From Verrucomicrobiota bacterium (GTDB lineage: Bacteria > Verrucomicrobiota > Verrucomicrobiia > Opitutales > Opitutaceae): a stretch of DNA of 55,645 nucleotides. A program made the translations under genes and the position numbers. The stretch is taken from positions 1-55,645 of the forward strand of contig JAFEGO010000091.1 of the NCBI GenBank assembly GCA_018239845.1, written 5' to 3'. Under the pieces are notes generated by a model that made no database searches, was not told where the DNA came from, and saw only the letters and a program-made list of their open reading frames with translations. Shown one piece after another: positions 45,494 to 54,072 of this stretch. Numbering within the stretch: the stretch's first letter is position 1; each line of letters begins with the position of its first letter.

Positions 45494-46774
45494 ATGCCCC
45501 CCGCTCCTTCCGCCCCCCTCACCCCGCCCGCCGCACCGCTCTCCCGCGCCCGGCTAGGCACCGTCCTCGCCGCCGCGCTCCTCGGCTGGATGTTCGACGG
45601 CCTCGAGATGGGCCTCTTCCCCATCATCGCCCGCCCCGCCCTCCAGGAAATGCAGGCCGCCGCCGGCAGCGCAGTCAGTGACTCCTTTGTCGGCACGTGG
45701 ATGGGTATCATCACCGCGGCGTTTCTCCTCGGCGCGGCCCTCGGCGGCGGCGTCTTCGGCTGGCTGGGCGACCGCATCGGCCGTGTACGCGCGCTGAGCT
45801 TCAGCATCCTCTGCTATTCGCTCTTCACCGGCTTCGCGTACTTCGCGCACACGCCGCAGGAGCTGACCGCGCTGCGCTTCCTCGCCGCGCTCGGCATGGG
45901 TGGCGAGTGGTCCCTCGGCGTCGCTCTCGTCATGGAGGTCTGGCCCGAGAAACACCGCCCGCTGCTCGCCGGCGTGATCGGCGCCTCGGCCAACGTCGGC
46001 TTCGCCCTCATCGCGATCATCGGTATCTTTTTCTCGGTGACGGTGCACTCGTGGCGCTGGGTCGTGCTCATCGGCGCCCTGCCCGCGCTGCTGACGTTCT
46101 TCGTCCGCCTCTTCGTGCCCGAGTCGGAGAAGTGGAAGCACGCCGCGGCGACCGCCCCCGCCCGGCCGCTCCGCGAGGTGCTCGCGCCGCCGCTGCGTCG
46201 CACCACCATCATCGCCACCGTGCTCACCTCCATCGTGCTCATCGGCACGTGGGGCAGCGTGCAATGGCTCCCGCTCTGGGCCGACCAGCTCACCGGCGGC
46301 GCGCAGCCCGCGGCCAAGGCCTGGACCGGCTTCGTCGCCGCGCTTGGCGCGATCACCGGCTGCCTCCTCGGCGCGCAGGCCGGCGGACGCTGGGGCCGCC
46401 GCCCCACGTTTTTCCTGATGTGCCTCAGCTCGCTCATCGTGTGCACGTGGCTCTTTCGCGGCATCGACACCTATGGCGCGGGTTTCCTCGTGCTGACGTT
46501 TTTCGCCGGCCTCACCACCGCATCGTTCTACGGTTGGATGCCGCTGTACCTGCCGGAGATTTTTCCCACACGCGTCCGCGCCACCGGCCAGGGCCTCGCC
46601 TACAACACCGGCCGCATCTTCGCCGCGATCGGCGCGCTGCAGATGGGCGCGCTCATGCGCGAGTTCGGCGGCAGCTTCGCCCGCGCGGGCGCCGTGGTGA
46701 CGCTCATCTACGCAGCCGGCCTTGTGCTGGTGTGGTTCACGCCCGAGACGAAGGGCCGCGCCCTCCCGGAGTAA
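45494..46774 (+). CDS. MFS transporter
   Basis: A 426-residue major facilitator with about twelve membrane segments. The loop 2-3 signature GWLGDRIGRVRAL and the partner LPEIFPTRVRATGQG fit the sugar/aromatic-acid/metabolite:H+ symporter groups. WMFDGLEMGLFPII near the N-terminus has the membrane-embedded Asp typical of carboxylate carriers. The substrate is unknown. The ATG at 45494 is preferred over an upstream GTG at 45452. It is followed 4 nt later by a small membrane protein gene on the same strand. Confidence 0.85.
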   Translation: MPPAPSAPLTPPAAPLSRARLGTVLAAALLGWMFDGLEMGLFPIIARPALQEMQAAAGSAVSDSFVGTWMGIITAAFLLGAALGGGVFGWLGDRIGRVRALSFSILCYSLFTGFAYFAHTPQELTALRFLAALGMGGEWSLGVALVMEVWPEKHRPLLAGVIGASANVGFALIAIIGIFFSVTVHSWRWVVLIGALPALLTFFVRLFVPESEKWKHAAATAPARPLREVLAPPLRRTTIIATVLTSIVLIGTWGSVQWLPLWADQLTGGAQPAAKAWTGFVAALGAITGCLLGAQAGGRWGRRPTFFLMCLSSLIVCTWLFRGIDTYGAGFLVLTFFAGLTTASFYGWMPLYLPEIFPTRVRATGQGLAYNTGRIFAAIGALQMGALMREFGGSFARAGAVVTLIYAAGLVLVWFTPETKGRALPE

Positions 46775-46778
46775 TTTC

Positions 46779-47492
46779 ATGTCCGAAGTCGCCTCCGCTG
46801 TCCCCGTCGCCCCCGCGCCGGCCCTCGAATCCCCCTGGCGCACCGGCCTCCGCGGCGCCCGCGCCAATCTCCTGCCCGGTCTCGTCCTGCAGGTCTTCGC
46901 CCTCGCGCTCGTCCTCGCGTATTACTATCACGGGCCCACGCGCGAACTCCTCGGCCGCCTCGCCGCGTATCGCGGTGAAACCGGTTTCGCCTTCAGTCTC
47001 GTATCCACGTCGCTCTTCGGCGCGGTGCTGCCGCTGATCTACCTCTGGTCGAGCCCGCTCACGCGCAGCCGTTACACCTGGCAACAGGGCGCGGTGCTCA
47101 TCGTCTTCTGGGCCCTCAAGGGCGTGGAGGTCGATGCCCTTTACCGCGCCATGGCCTGGCTCTTCGGCACGGGCGTCGATGTGCGTACGATCGTTTTAAA
47201 AGGTTTCGTCGACCAGTTTGTTTACTGCCCGCTGGTCGCCGTGCCCGGCACCGTGCTCGCCTACGAGTGGATCGAGTCGCACTTCTCCGCGCGCACCGTC
47301 CTCGCCGACCTGCGCGCCGGCCACTGGTACCGTCGCCGCGGCCTGGCCGTGCTGTTCTCCAGCTACGGTGTGTGGCTCCCCGCCGTCGGTGTGATCTACG
47401 CCCTGCCCACCCCGCTCCAGCTCCCGCTGCAAAACCTCGAGCTCTGCTTCTACACCCTCCTCGTCGCCCACGTGACCAAGCGGAAACATTGA
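46779..47492 (+). CDS. Mpv17/PMP22-like membrane protein
   Basis: A 237-residue protein with about five hydrophobic segments. The segment KGFVDQFVYCPLVAVPGT resembles the DQ...P motif of the Mpv17/PMP22 family, and the late PTPLQLPLQNLELCFYTLLVAH resembles its WPxxQxxNF pattern. Function in bacteria is unknown. The start is 4 nt after the MFS stop, and the two are likely cotranscribed. A large palindrome begins one nucleotide after its stop. Assignment is tentative. Confidence 0.55.
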   Translation: MSEVASAVPVAPAPALESPWRTGLRGARANLLPGLVLQVFALALVLAYYYHGPTRELLGRLAAYRGETGFAFSLVSTSLFGAVLPLIYLWSSPLTRSRYTWQQGAVLIVFWALKGVEVDALYRAMAWLFGTGVDVRTIVLKGFVDQFVYCPLVAVPGTVLAYEWIESHFSARTVLADLRAGHWYRRRGLAVLFSSYGVWLPAVGVIYALPTPLQLPLQNLELCFYTLLVAHVTKRKH

Positions 47493-47493
47493 G

Positions 47494-47586
47494 TTAACCA
47501 CGAAACACACGAAATACACGAAAAGGGAATAAGCGGGCTCCCTGCATTCTCCGACTTTTCGTGTGTTTCGTGTATTTCGTGGTTAA
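47494..47586. repeat. Large phased palindrome (B)
   Basis: Two 32-nt arms (47494-47525 and 47555-47586), complementary at 30 of 32 positions, 29-nt spacer. The units CACGAAACA, CACGAAATA and CACGAAAAG are exactly 9 nt apart. The two mismatches exchange the first and second unit, as if the units were permuted. It begins 1 nt after the Mpv17-like stop codon. Confidence 0.8.
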
Positions 47587-47663
47587 AACCTCTCCGTGCG
47601 CGTAACGATCCTGAAACCAACCCGCGCTTTGCCTCCCGGCTGTTTTTGACCATGCTCTCCGCC

Positions 47664-49778
47664 ATGAAGTTCTTCCGCCTGTGCTGGCTCGGCGCGCTTG
47701 CGTTGCTCCCGCTGCTGTCCTCCGCCGCCGTCTCCCACGTCAAGGCCTCCCTCGTCGCCGCGGAAACATCCATCCAGCCCGGCCGCCCCTTCACCGTCGC
47801 GCTGCGCCTCGAGCACGAGGAGCACTGGCACACCTACTGGCTCAACCCCGGCACCGGCCTCGCCACCTCGCTCACGTGGAAACTCCCCGCCGGCTGGACC
47901 GCCGGCCCCATCCAGTGGCCCGCCCCCATCGTCCTCACCGACCACACCGGCACCGTCGTCGGCAACGGCTACGAGGGTGAAACCTTCCTCCCCGTCACGC
48001 TCACCCCGCCCGCGAATGTCCCGCCCGGCACCACCGTGACCCTCGCCGTCGATGCCGACTGGCTCATGTGCAAGGACGTCTGCATGCCCGGCAGTGCCAA
48101 GCTCACTCTCACCCTCCCCGTCGCCGCCGACGCGCCCCAGCCCGACCCTACGTGGTCCGCGAAAATCACCGCCACCATCGCCAACCTACCCGTGCCGCCG
48201 ACCACGTGGACCGCCACCGCCAGCCGCACCGCGAAAACCATTACGCTCACCGTCTCGCCGAAGGACGCCTCCGCACCCGCCCCCACCGACCTCCACTTCT
48301 TCGCCGACGACAACCTCGTCGCCTACGAACTCCCCCAGACCGTGCAGCCCGACGGCCACGGCGGCTTCGTCCTCACGCTCCCCATCTCCCCCGACGGCCC
48401 GCAGGACGCGAAAGAACTCCACGGCGTCCTCACCGCCAAAAACGGCTGGCTCCCCAATAACAAACTCCCCGGCCTCCGCCTCGACCTCCCCCTCACCGCC
48501 GCCACCACGCCCATCTCTCAACCCTCAACGCTCAACTCTCAACCTCAGCCTGCCTCCGGCGGCCTGCTCGGCACCCTCCTCCTCGCCTTCATCGGCGGCC
48601 TGATCCTCAACCTCATGCCCTGCGTCTTCCCGGTGCTCGGCATTAAGATCCTCGGCTTCGTCAATCAGTCCGGCCACGACAAGAAAAAGGTCATCGCCCA
48701 CGGCCTCGTCTTCGCCCTCGGCGTACTGCTCTCCTTCTGGGCGCTCGCCACCGTCCTCGCCGTTCTCCGCGCCGGCGGCGCCAGCATCGGCTGGGGCTTC
48801 CAGCTCCAGTCGCCCGCCTTCGTCTTCACCCTCGCCGCGCTGATGCTCGTCTTCGCGCTCAACATGAGCGGCGTCTTCGAGTTCGGCCTCAGCGCCACCG
48901 CGGTCGGCTCCGACCTCCAGATGAAGTCCGGCTTCGCCGGCTCGTTCTTCACCGGCATCCTCGCGACCGTCGTCGCCACGCCTTGCAGCGCGCCCTTCCT
49001 CGCCCCCGCGCTCGGCGCCGCCCTCGCGCTCTCCACCGTCGAGTCGTTCGCGATCTTCACCGCCATCGCCATCGGTCTCTCCACGCCGTACCTGCTCCTC
49101 TCGATCTTCCCGCAGGCCGTGAAAATCCTCCCGCGCCCTGGCGCGTGGATGGAGACCTTCAAGCAGTTCATGGCCTTCCCGCTCTACGCCACCGTGGGCT
49201 ACCTCGTGTGGGTGCTCGCCGGCCAAACCACCGACGAGGGTCTGCAAAATGTCCTCTTCGGCCTCGTGCTCGTGGCGCTCGGCGTGTGGTTCTACGGGCG
49301 CTGGCGCGCTCCGGGTGCCTCCGCCAGCCGCGCGCGCTTTGGCGTCGTCGCGCTCATCGTCGCCGCCGGCGCCGGCCTCTGGCTCGGCTGGCCCCACTCG
49401 GCCGCCGCCGCCAACGCCGCGACGTCCACGGACACCCCAGCCGTCGTCTGGGAACCGTGGAGCCCCGAGGCCGTGGAAAAACTCCGCGCCGAAAACCGTA
49501 TCATCTACGTGGACTTCACCGCCCGCTGGTGCGCGACCTGCCAGGCCAACAAGAAACTCGTCTTCCATAACGACGAGGTCCTGCGCACCTTCGCCGCCAA
49601 AAAGATCGTCACCCTCCGCGGTGACTGGACCAACCAGGATGCCCGCATCACCGCCGAGCTCGCGAAGTACCACCGCAGCGCGGTCCCCTTCAACGTTATC
49701 TGGCTCCCGGGCAAACCCGACCCGGTGATCCTCCCCGAGCTCCTCACCCCCGGCACCGTCCTCGATGCGCTGAAGTGA
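47664..49778 (+). CDS. dsbD: DsbD/ScsB-type thiol:disulfide interchange protein
   Basis: A 704-residue membrane protein. A signal peptide precedes an N-terminal periplasmic domain (about 25-275, with cysteine pair LMCKDVCMPG), a membrane domain of about eight helices (about 300-590, with NLMPCVFPVLGIK and ATPCSAPFLAPALG as the redox cysteine helices) and a C-terminal thioredoxin domain with FTARWCATCQANKK. It carries electrons from the cytoplasm to periplasmic thiols. A tandem 7-nt repeat sits in the linker at about residues 285-294. The start ATG at 47664 is chosen because it opens the signal peptide. It could support thiol maintenance for exported cysteine-rich proteins (inference). Confidence 0.9.
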   Translation: MKFFRLCWLGALALLPLLSSAAVSHVKASLVAAETSIQPGRPFTVALRLEHEEHWHTYWLNPGTGLATSLTWKLPAGWTAGPIQWPAPIVLTDHTGTVVGNGYEGETFLPVTLTPPANVPPGTTVTLAVDADWLMCKDVCMPGSAKLTLTLPVAADAPQPDPTWSAKITATIANLPVPPTTWTATASRTAKTITLTVSPKDASAPAPTDLHFFADDNLVAYELPQTVQPDGHGGFVLTLPISPDGPQDAKELHGVLTAKNGWLPNNKLPGLRLDLPLTAATTPISQPSTLNSQPQPASGGLLGTLLLAFIGGLILNLMPCVFPVLGIKILGFVNQSGHDKKKVIAHGLVFALGVLLSFWALATVLAVLRAGGASIGWGFQLQSPAFVFTLAALMLVFALNMSGVFEFGLSATAVGSDLQMKSGFAGSFFTGILATVVATPCSAPFLAPALGAALALSTVESFAIFTAIAIGLSTPYLLLSIFPQAVKILPRPGAWMETFKQFMAFPLYATVGYLVWVLAGQTTDEGLQNVLFGLVLVALGVWFYGRWRAPGASASRARFGVVALIVAAGAGLWLGWPHSAAAANAATSTDTPAVVWEPWSPEAVEKLRAENRIIYVDFTARWCATCQANKKLVFHNDEVLRTFAAKKIVTLRGDWTNQDARITAELAKYHRSAVPFNVIWLPGKPDPVILPELLTPGTVLDALK
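48517..48544 (+). repeat. Heptanucleotide tandem repeat inside dsbD
   Basis: Four successive 7-nt units CTCAAC plus one variable base (C, G, T, C). Seven is not a multiple of three, so gain or loss of one unit would shift the reading frame. It encodes the Gln/Ser/Pro-rich linker between the N-terminal domain and the membrane domain. Confidence 0.75.
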
Positions 49779-49829
49779 GGGCCGGGCAGCCGCGAAACCG
49801 GGTTTCACAGCCGATTGGCCGAAGGCAGA

Positions 49830-49924
49830 ATCGAACACAATCGAACACAATCGGACAAAACTCCGGGTAAAATCGGCCCGGATTGGCGTCCATTCGCGCC
49901 TATTCGCGGTTAACTGCGGTTTTT
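49830..49924. repeat. Two half elements of 10-nt phased repeats (D)
   Basis: The first half (49830-49859) has units ATCGAACACA, ATCGAACACA and ATCGGACAAA at exact 10-nt steps. The second half (49882-49911, continuing to 49924) has ATTGGCGTCC, ATTCGCGCCT and ATTCGCGGTT in the opposite orientation, also at 10-nt steps. The halves are not complementary to each other in sequence. The second ends 3 nt before the DGPF stop codon. Confidence 0.65.
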
Positions 49925-49926
49925 GA

Positions 49927-50328
49927 TCAACGCGCGCCCGTCTTGCCGCGGCGTATTTCGCTCTGGCGGATCATCTCTCCGAGGTCGGCGGCGGGGCGGA
50001 TTTCCCACGGTCCGAATTTCGCGCCGGGGTGTTGCGAGATCAGCTCCACCGCGTGGTTCAGGTCGCGCGCCTCGAGGATCATGATGCCGCCGAGTTGCTC
50101 CTTCGTCTCGGCGAAGGGGCCGTCGGTCACGACCACGCGGCCGTTGGTGTAGCGGAGCGTCATGGCGGTATTCGGCGGCTGGAGACCCTCGCCGCCCTGG
50201 AAGTGCCCGTTCGCGCGCAGCTGGTCGTCGTACGCGAAGCAGCTGTCCATCATGGCTTGCCGCTGCGCTTCCGTGTACTGGGTCGAGAAGGCGTTGATAT
50301 CGATGTAACCGAGGCAGATGAATTTCAT
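49927..50328 (-). CDS. YCII-related DGPF-domain protein
   Basis: A 133-residue protein of the YCII/DGPF type, with the motif VTDGPFAETKEQLGG and the conserved IMILEARDLNHAVELI. Proteins of this type are the standard neighbours of ECF42 sigma factors and probably their targets; their activity is not known. The gene lies 75 nt downstream of the sigma gene on the same strand. An ECF42-like promoter is visible in the gap. Confidence 0.88.
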   Translation of the reverse strand: MKFICLGYIDINAFSTQYTEAQRQAMMDSCFAYDDQLRANGHFQGGEGLQPPNTAMTLRYTNGRVVVTDGPFAETKEQLGGIMILEARDLNHAVELISQHPGAKFGPWEIRPAADLGEMIRQSEIRRGKTGAR

Positions 50329-50357
50329 GGTGTGGATGGGTTGGTATGCAATGACTG

Positions 50358-50385
50358 GTCGATTGGGGCCGGGTGGTTTTCGACA
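50358..50385 (-). promoter_or_regulatory. ECF42-like promoter for the DGPF gene
   Basis: On the minus strand TGTCGA (50385-50380) is followed after 18 nt by CGAC (50361-50358), ending 30 nt before the DGPF start at 50328. This agrees with the motif known for ECF42 sigma factors (TGTCGA at -35, CGA/TC at -10). Counting the -10 as TCGACC gives a 17-nt spacer. Confidence 0.55.
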
Positions 50386-50403
50386 TCGCGGCGAAAAATA
50401 ATT

Positions 50404-51666
50404 TCACGCCAGCTCCCGCCGGCGTTTCTCCAAAAACCGCCGCTCCGGCTCCGACGTCACCAGCTCCAGCGCCTGCGTGTACGCCGCCCGCGCTTCCTCC
50501 TTGCGGCCCAGCCGCCGGCAAAGGTCCGCCCGCGCCGAGTGCGCGAGGTAGTAGCCCGCCAACTCCCCGCGCGCGAGCAGGGCGTCGATCAACGCCAGTC
50601 CCGCCGCCGGGCCTTCGTGCATCGCGACGGCCACGGCACGGTTGAGCTCGACCACCGGCGAGGGCTGCATCGCCGCCAGCGCCGCATAGAGCGCCGCGAT
50701 CTGCCGCCAGTCCGTGGCCTCCGCGGTCGCTGCCTCCGCATGCACCGCCGCGATGGCCGCCTGCAACGTGTACGGCCCAAACCGCCGCGTCCCCAACGCG
50801 CGCTCCACGAGGCCGATGCCTTCGCGGATAGCTGCCTGGTCCCAGCGCGCGCGGTCCTGTTGCTCCAGCAAAACGAGTTCGCCCTCCGGCGTCGTGCGCG
50901 CCGCGCGGCGGGCCTCGTGCAACAGCATCAAGGCGAGCAACCTCATCACCTCCGGCTCGGGCAACAGTTCATACAGCACGCGTCCCAGCCGGATCGCCTC
51001 GGCGGAGAGCTCGGCCCGCGTGAGCGTCGGCCCGGCCGACACCGCGTAACCTTCGTTGAAGAGCAGGTACACCACCGCCAGCACCGCCGCGAGCCGCTCC
51101 GGCAGCTCCGTCCCCGCCGGCACGTGATACGGGATGCGGGCCTCCCGGATCTTCGCCTTCGCCCGCACGATGCGCTGCGCGATGGTCGGCGCCGTCGTCA
51201 AAAACGCCCGCGCGATCTCCTCCGTCGTCAGGCCGCAGACCTCGCGCAACGTGAGCGCCGCCCGCGCGTCCGCCGGCACCGCCGGATGACAGCAGGTAAA
51301 AATCAGTTTCAACCGGTCGTCCTGCAGCTCGCCACTCTCCGCCACCTCCGCCGTCTCGCCGTGCAGCGCATCCGCGATCTTGTCCTCCGCCGCGTCAAAA
51401 CGCGCGCGCCGCCGAATCGCATCGATGGCCTTGAACCGTCCGGTCGAAATCAGCCACGCCCGCGGATTCGCCGGCACGCCGTCAACCGCCCAGCGCTCCA
51501 ACGCCGCGCCAAACGCATCGTGCATCGCATCCTCCGCGCGGTCGAAGTCCCCCAGCAACCGGATGAGCGACGCCAAAATCCGCCCCGCCTCCGCGCGATA
51601 AAGCGCATCGATCCGCGCGCGCAATTCAACTGGGGGTTGCTCAGGCACAGCACGCAAATCAGCCAC
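50404..51666 (-). CDS. ECF sigma factor, ECF42 group
   Basis: A 420-residue sigma factor. The N-terminal sigma-2 region (about 20-95, with LYRAEAGRILASLIRLLGDF and AEDAMHDAFGAAL) and the sigma-4 region (about 125-180, with LREVCGLTTEEIARAFLTT) precede a long C-terminal extension of about 200 residues. That extension includes TPR-like helices (DWRQIAALYAALAAMQPSPVVELNRAVA), the hallmark of group ECF42. The start is GTG. The DGPF gene follows. No anti-sigma gene is present, as is usual for this group, so control is probably through the C-terminal domain. Confidence 0.88.
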   Translation of the reverse strand: MADLRAVPEQPPVELRARIDALYRAEAGRILASLIRLLGDFDRAEDAMHDAFGAALERWAVDGVPANPRAWLISTGRFKAIDAIRRRARFDAAEDKIADALHGETAEVAESGELQDDRLKLIFTCCHPAVPADARAALTLREVCGLTTEEIARAFLTTAPTIAQRIVRAKAKIREARIPYHVPAGTELPERLAAVLAVVYLLFNEGYAVSAGPTLTRAELSAEAIRLGRVLYELLPEPEVMRLLALMLLHEARRAARTTPEGELVLLEQQDRARWDQAAIREGIGLVERALGTRRFGPYTLQAAIAAVHAEAATAEATDWRQIAALYAALAAMQPSPVVELNRAVAVAMHEGPAAGLALIDALLARGELAGYYLAHSARADLCRRLGRKEEARAAYTQALELVTSEPERRFLEKRRRELA

Positions 51667-51721
51667 CGCCCAACCAACGTCAAGGTAAGGAGCGAGACTC
51701 GGATTATGAAGGACGCTTCGA

Positions 51722-51804
51722 TTTTAACCACGGATGGGCACGGATAAACACGGATTCCGGAGTGCCTTTCATCCGTGTCCATTCGTGTTCATCCGTGGTT
51801 AAAA
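51722..51804. repeat. Large phased palindrome (C)
   Basis: Two 34-nt arms (51722-51755 and 51771-51804) complementary at 29 of 34 positions with a 15-nt spacer. Units CACGGATGGG, CACGGATAAA and CACGGAT are exactly 10 nt apart. It lies between the divergent sigma and alpha-galactosidase genes. Confidence 0.78.
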
Positions 51805-51814
51805 ATTTTCTTAC

Positions 51815-51844
51815 CTCCGTTCCCTCCGTTTCCTCCTGTAAAAA
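51815..51844. repeat. Half copy of the G-type palindrome
   Basis: Closely resembles the right arm of the palindrome at 30774-30803 (both end TTCCTCCTGTAAAA and carry TTCCCTC). Units CTCCGTTCC, CTCCGTTTC and CTCCTGTAA run in 9-nt steps. It lies directly beside palindrome C, forming a composite. Confidence 0.6.
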
Positions 51845-51911
51845 GTCCTCCTGATAAATCACCCCTTTCGTCCTCGCGTGCCCGTCCTGCACCGCTGGAT
51901 TCTGCCGCCCT

Positions 51912-53939
51912 ATGAAACGCCGCCCCCGCGTCTCCTTCGTGTCGCTCCTCTGCGTGCTCGCCGCGCTCGCTACCCGCGCTCTCGCCGCCCCCGCGCTGCC
52001 GACGCTCGACGGCGCGCCCGACGCCCTCGTCTCCTTCCTCTACGATGGCCAGGCCTCCAACACCTTCCTCGCTTCGTGGCCCGCCACCACCACCGAACGC
52101 GAGCTCGACGCCGCGCGCCACGAGCGCACGCGCACCTTCACCGATCCGAAGACCGGCCTGCAAATCCGCATCGTCTTCATCACCTACCGCGATTTCCCCA
52201 CCGTCGAGTGGACCGTGTACCTGAAAAACACCGGCGCGCAGGATACCCCGATCCTCAGCGATATCCGCTCGCTGGATATGGCGTGGACCCAGCCCGCCGG
52301 CGCGAAGGAGTTTTTCCTGCGCCACCCCGCCGGCACCTTCGTGCCGCCCGCGCCGCGCGACTACCAGCCGCTGGAGCAGGCCCTCCCGCAGGGCCAGACC
52401 GCGCACTTCGCCCCGCTGCTCGGCCGCCCCACCGGCGACCTGCAGCCGTACTTCAACCTCGATTTCGGCGACCACTCCGGCGTCGTCCTCGGCCTCGGCT
52501 GGCCGGGCGCGTGGGCCTTTGACTTCGTGCGCGACGCCACCACCGGCGTCCGCGTGCGCGCTGGGCAGGAGCTCACCCACCTGCGCCTCCACCCCGGCGA
52601 GGAGATCCGCACGCCGATGGTCGTCGTGCAGACGTGGTCGGGCGACTGGATCGCCGCGCAGAACCAGTGGCGCCGCTGGCTCCGCGCACACAACATGCCG
52701 CACGCCAACGGCCAGGCCGTCGGCCCCCTGCTCGCCGCCGCCAACTCCGAGCCCGTCTTCGAGATGGTCCGCCGCACCGAGGCCAACCAGCTCGAGTGGA
52801 TGGGCCGCTACGCCGAGGAGAAAATCCCCCTCGACCTCTGGTGGATCGACGCCGGCTGGTACGAAAACAACGGCCGCTGGCAGGAGCCCAAGGCCTTCCG
52901 CGCCGACCGCACCCGTTTCCCCCGCGGTCTCCGCGGCGTGACCGACCACGCGCACGCCAAGGGCCTGAAGACCCTCGTGTGGTTCGAGCCCGAGCGCGTG
53001 ATGCCGACCAACGAACTCTACCAGGCGCACCCCGAGTGGCTGCTGCCCAACCCCACGCCCAACACCATCTCGCGCCTCCTCTACCTCGGCAACCCCGAGG
53101 CCCGCGCCTGGCTGACCGACCTCATCGACCGCCGCCTCACCGAGGAGGGCATCGACATCTACCGCCAGGATTTCTGCGTCCTCGAGCCCGGCTCCATCTG
53201 GCGCCACCATGACGCCCCCGACCGCCAGGGCATCACCGAAAACCACCACCTCACCGGCTACCTCGCCTATTGGGACGAACTGCACCGCCGTCACCCCAAC
53301 CTCATCATCGACTCCTGCGCCGGCGGTGGCTCGCGCAACGATCTCGAGACCCTCCGCCGCGCGCTGCCCCTCTGGCGCTGCGACTACGCCTTCGATCCCT
53401 CCAGCAACCAATGCCAGACCTACGGCCTCGCCCCCTGGTGGCCCTACTACGGCACCGCGACACCCGCCGACCAGCTGCGCCCCTACGAGATCCGCAGCAA
53501 CCTCACGAGCCCCCTCGCCATCATATCGTGGGACATGGCCGACCGCACCCGCCCCTACGACACCCTGCGCCGCGCCGTGACCGACTGGCGCGAGTACGCC
53601 CAAAACTACTCCGGCGATTTTTATCCCCTCACCCCCTGGACCCTCGCCACCGACAAGTGGATGGCCTGGCAATTCGACCGCCCCGAGTCGGGCAAAGGCG
53701 TCGTCCAAGCCTTCCGCCGCCCCTCCAACCTCGAACGCACCCTCCACGTCAAACTCCGCGGCCTCGACCCCCAAGCCACCTACCGCTTCACCGAGCTAGA
53801 CGAAAAAGCCACCCACCCCACCCGCACCCTCACCGGCCAGGAAGCCATGGACCCCGGCTTCGACATCACCAGCAAAGAAGCCCCCGAGGCGATCAATCTG
53901 GTGTACGAGATAATTTCTAATGCGCGGATGACCAAGTGA
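51912..53939 (+). CDS. Exported alpha-galactosidase-like glycoside hydrolase (GH36 type)
   Basis: A 675-residue exported enzyme with a signal peptide (about 1-25). The catalytic barrel has LDLWWIDAGWYENNGRW, LVWFEPERV, the nucleophile D420 in DIYRQDFC and the probable acid/base D477 in DSCAGGGSRND. These are the conserved sites of GH36 alpha-galactosidases and related enzymes. The N-terminal beta-sandwich includes EWTVYLKNTGAQDTPIL. It removes terminal alpha-galactosyl or similar residues from glycans. The last ten codons (INLVYEIISNARMTK end) use AT-rich codons unlike the rest of the gene, so the tail may have been altered where a low-GC segment begins. Confidence 0.85.
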   Translation: MKRRPRVSFVSLLCVLAALATRALAAPALPTLDGAPDALVSFLYDGQASNTFLASWPATTTERELDAARHERTRTFTDPKTGLQIRIVFITYRDFPTVEWTVYLKNTGAQDTPILSDIRSLDMAWTQPAGAKEFFLRHPAGTFVPPAPRDYQPLEQALPQGQTAHFAPLLGRPTGDLQPYFNLDFGDHSGVVLGLGWPGAWAFDFVRDATTGVRVRAGQELTHLRLHPGEEIRTPMVVVQTWSGDWIAAQNQWRRWLRAHNMPHANGQAVGPLLAAANSEPVFEMVRRTEANQLEWMGRYAEEKIPLDLWWIDAGWYENNGRWQEPKAFRADRTRFPRGLRGVTDHAHAKGLKTLVWFEPERVMPTNELYQAHPEWLLPNPTPNTISRLLYLGNPEARAWLTDLIDRRLTEEGIDIYRQDFCVLEPGSIWRHHDAPDRQGITENHHLTGYLAYWDELHRRHPNLIIDSCAGGGSRNDLETLRRALPLWRCDYAFDPSSNQCQTYGLAPWWPYYGTATPADQLRPYEIRSNLTSPLAIISWDMADRTRPYDTLRRAVTDWREYAQNYSGDFYPLTPWTLATDKWMAWQFDRPESGKGVVQAFRRPSNLERTLHVKLRGLDPQATYRFTELDEKATHPTRTLTGQEAMDPGFDITSKEAPEAINLVYEIISNARMTK

Positions 53940-54072
53940 ACGCGAAATCGGCTGAAGAATGCCCCCGCCCATGACACTCTCAGCTTAGGTTCTAGTCATT
54001 TAGCACGGCGGCACGTTTTCCGTTTCTTTTCCTGACAGGATTCGCAAACTGTCGGTGTTTTTGTGCTGAACA
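53940..54072. other. Intergenic transition to low-GC DNA
   Basis: A 133-nt gap in which composition drops clearly. It holds a short inverted pair GACAG (54034-54038) and CTGTC (54049-54053) with a 10-nt spacer, 20 nt upstream of the methyltransferase start, which could be a regulator site. No tRNA or integrase site is visible. Confidence 0.4.
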
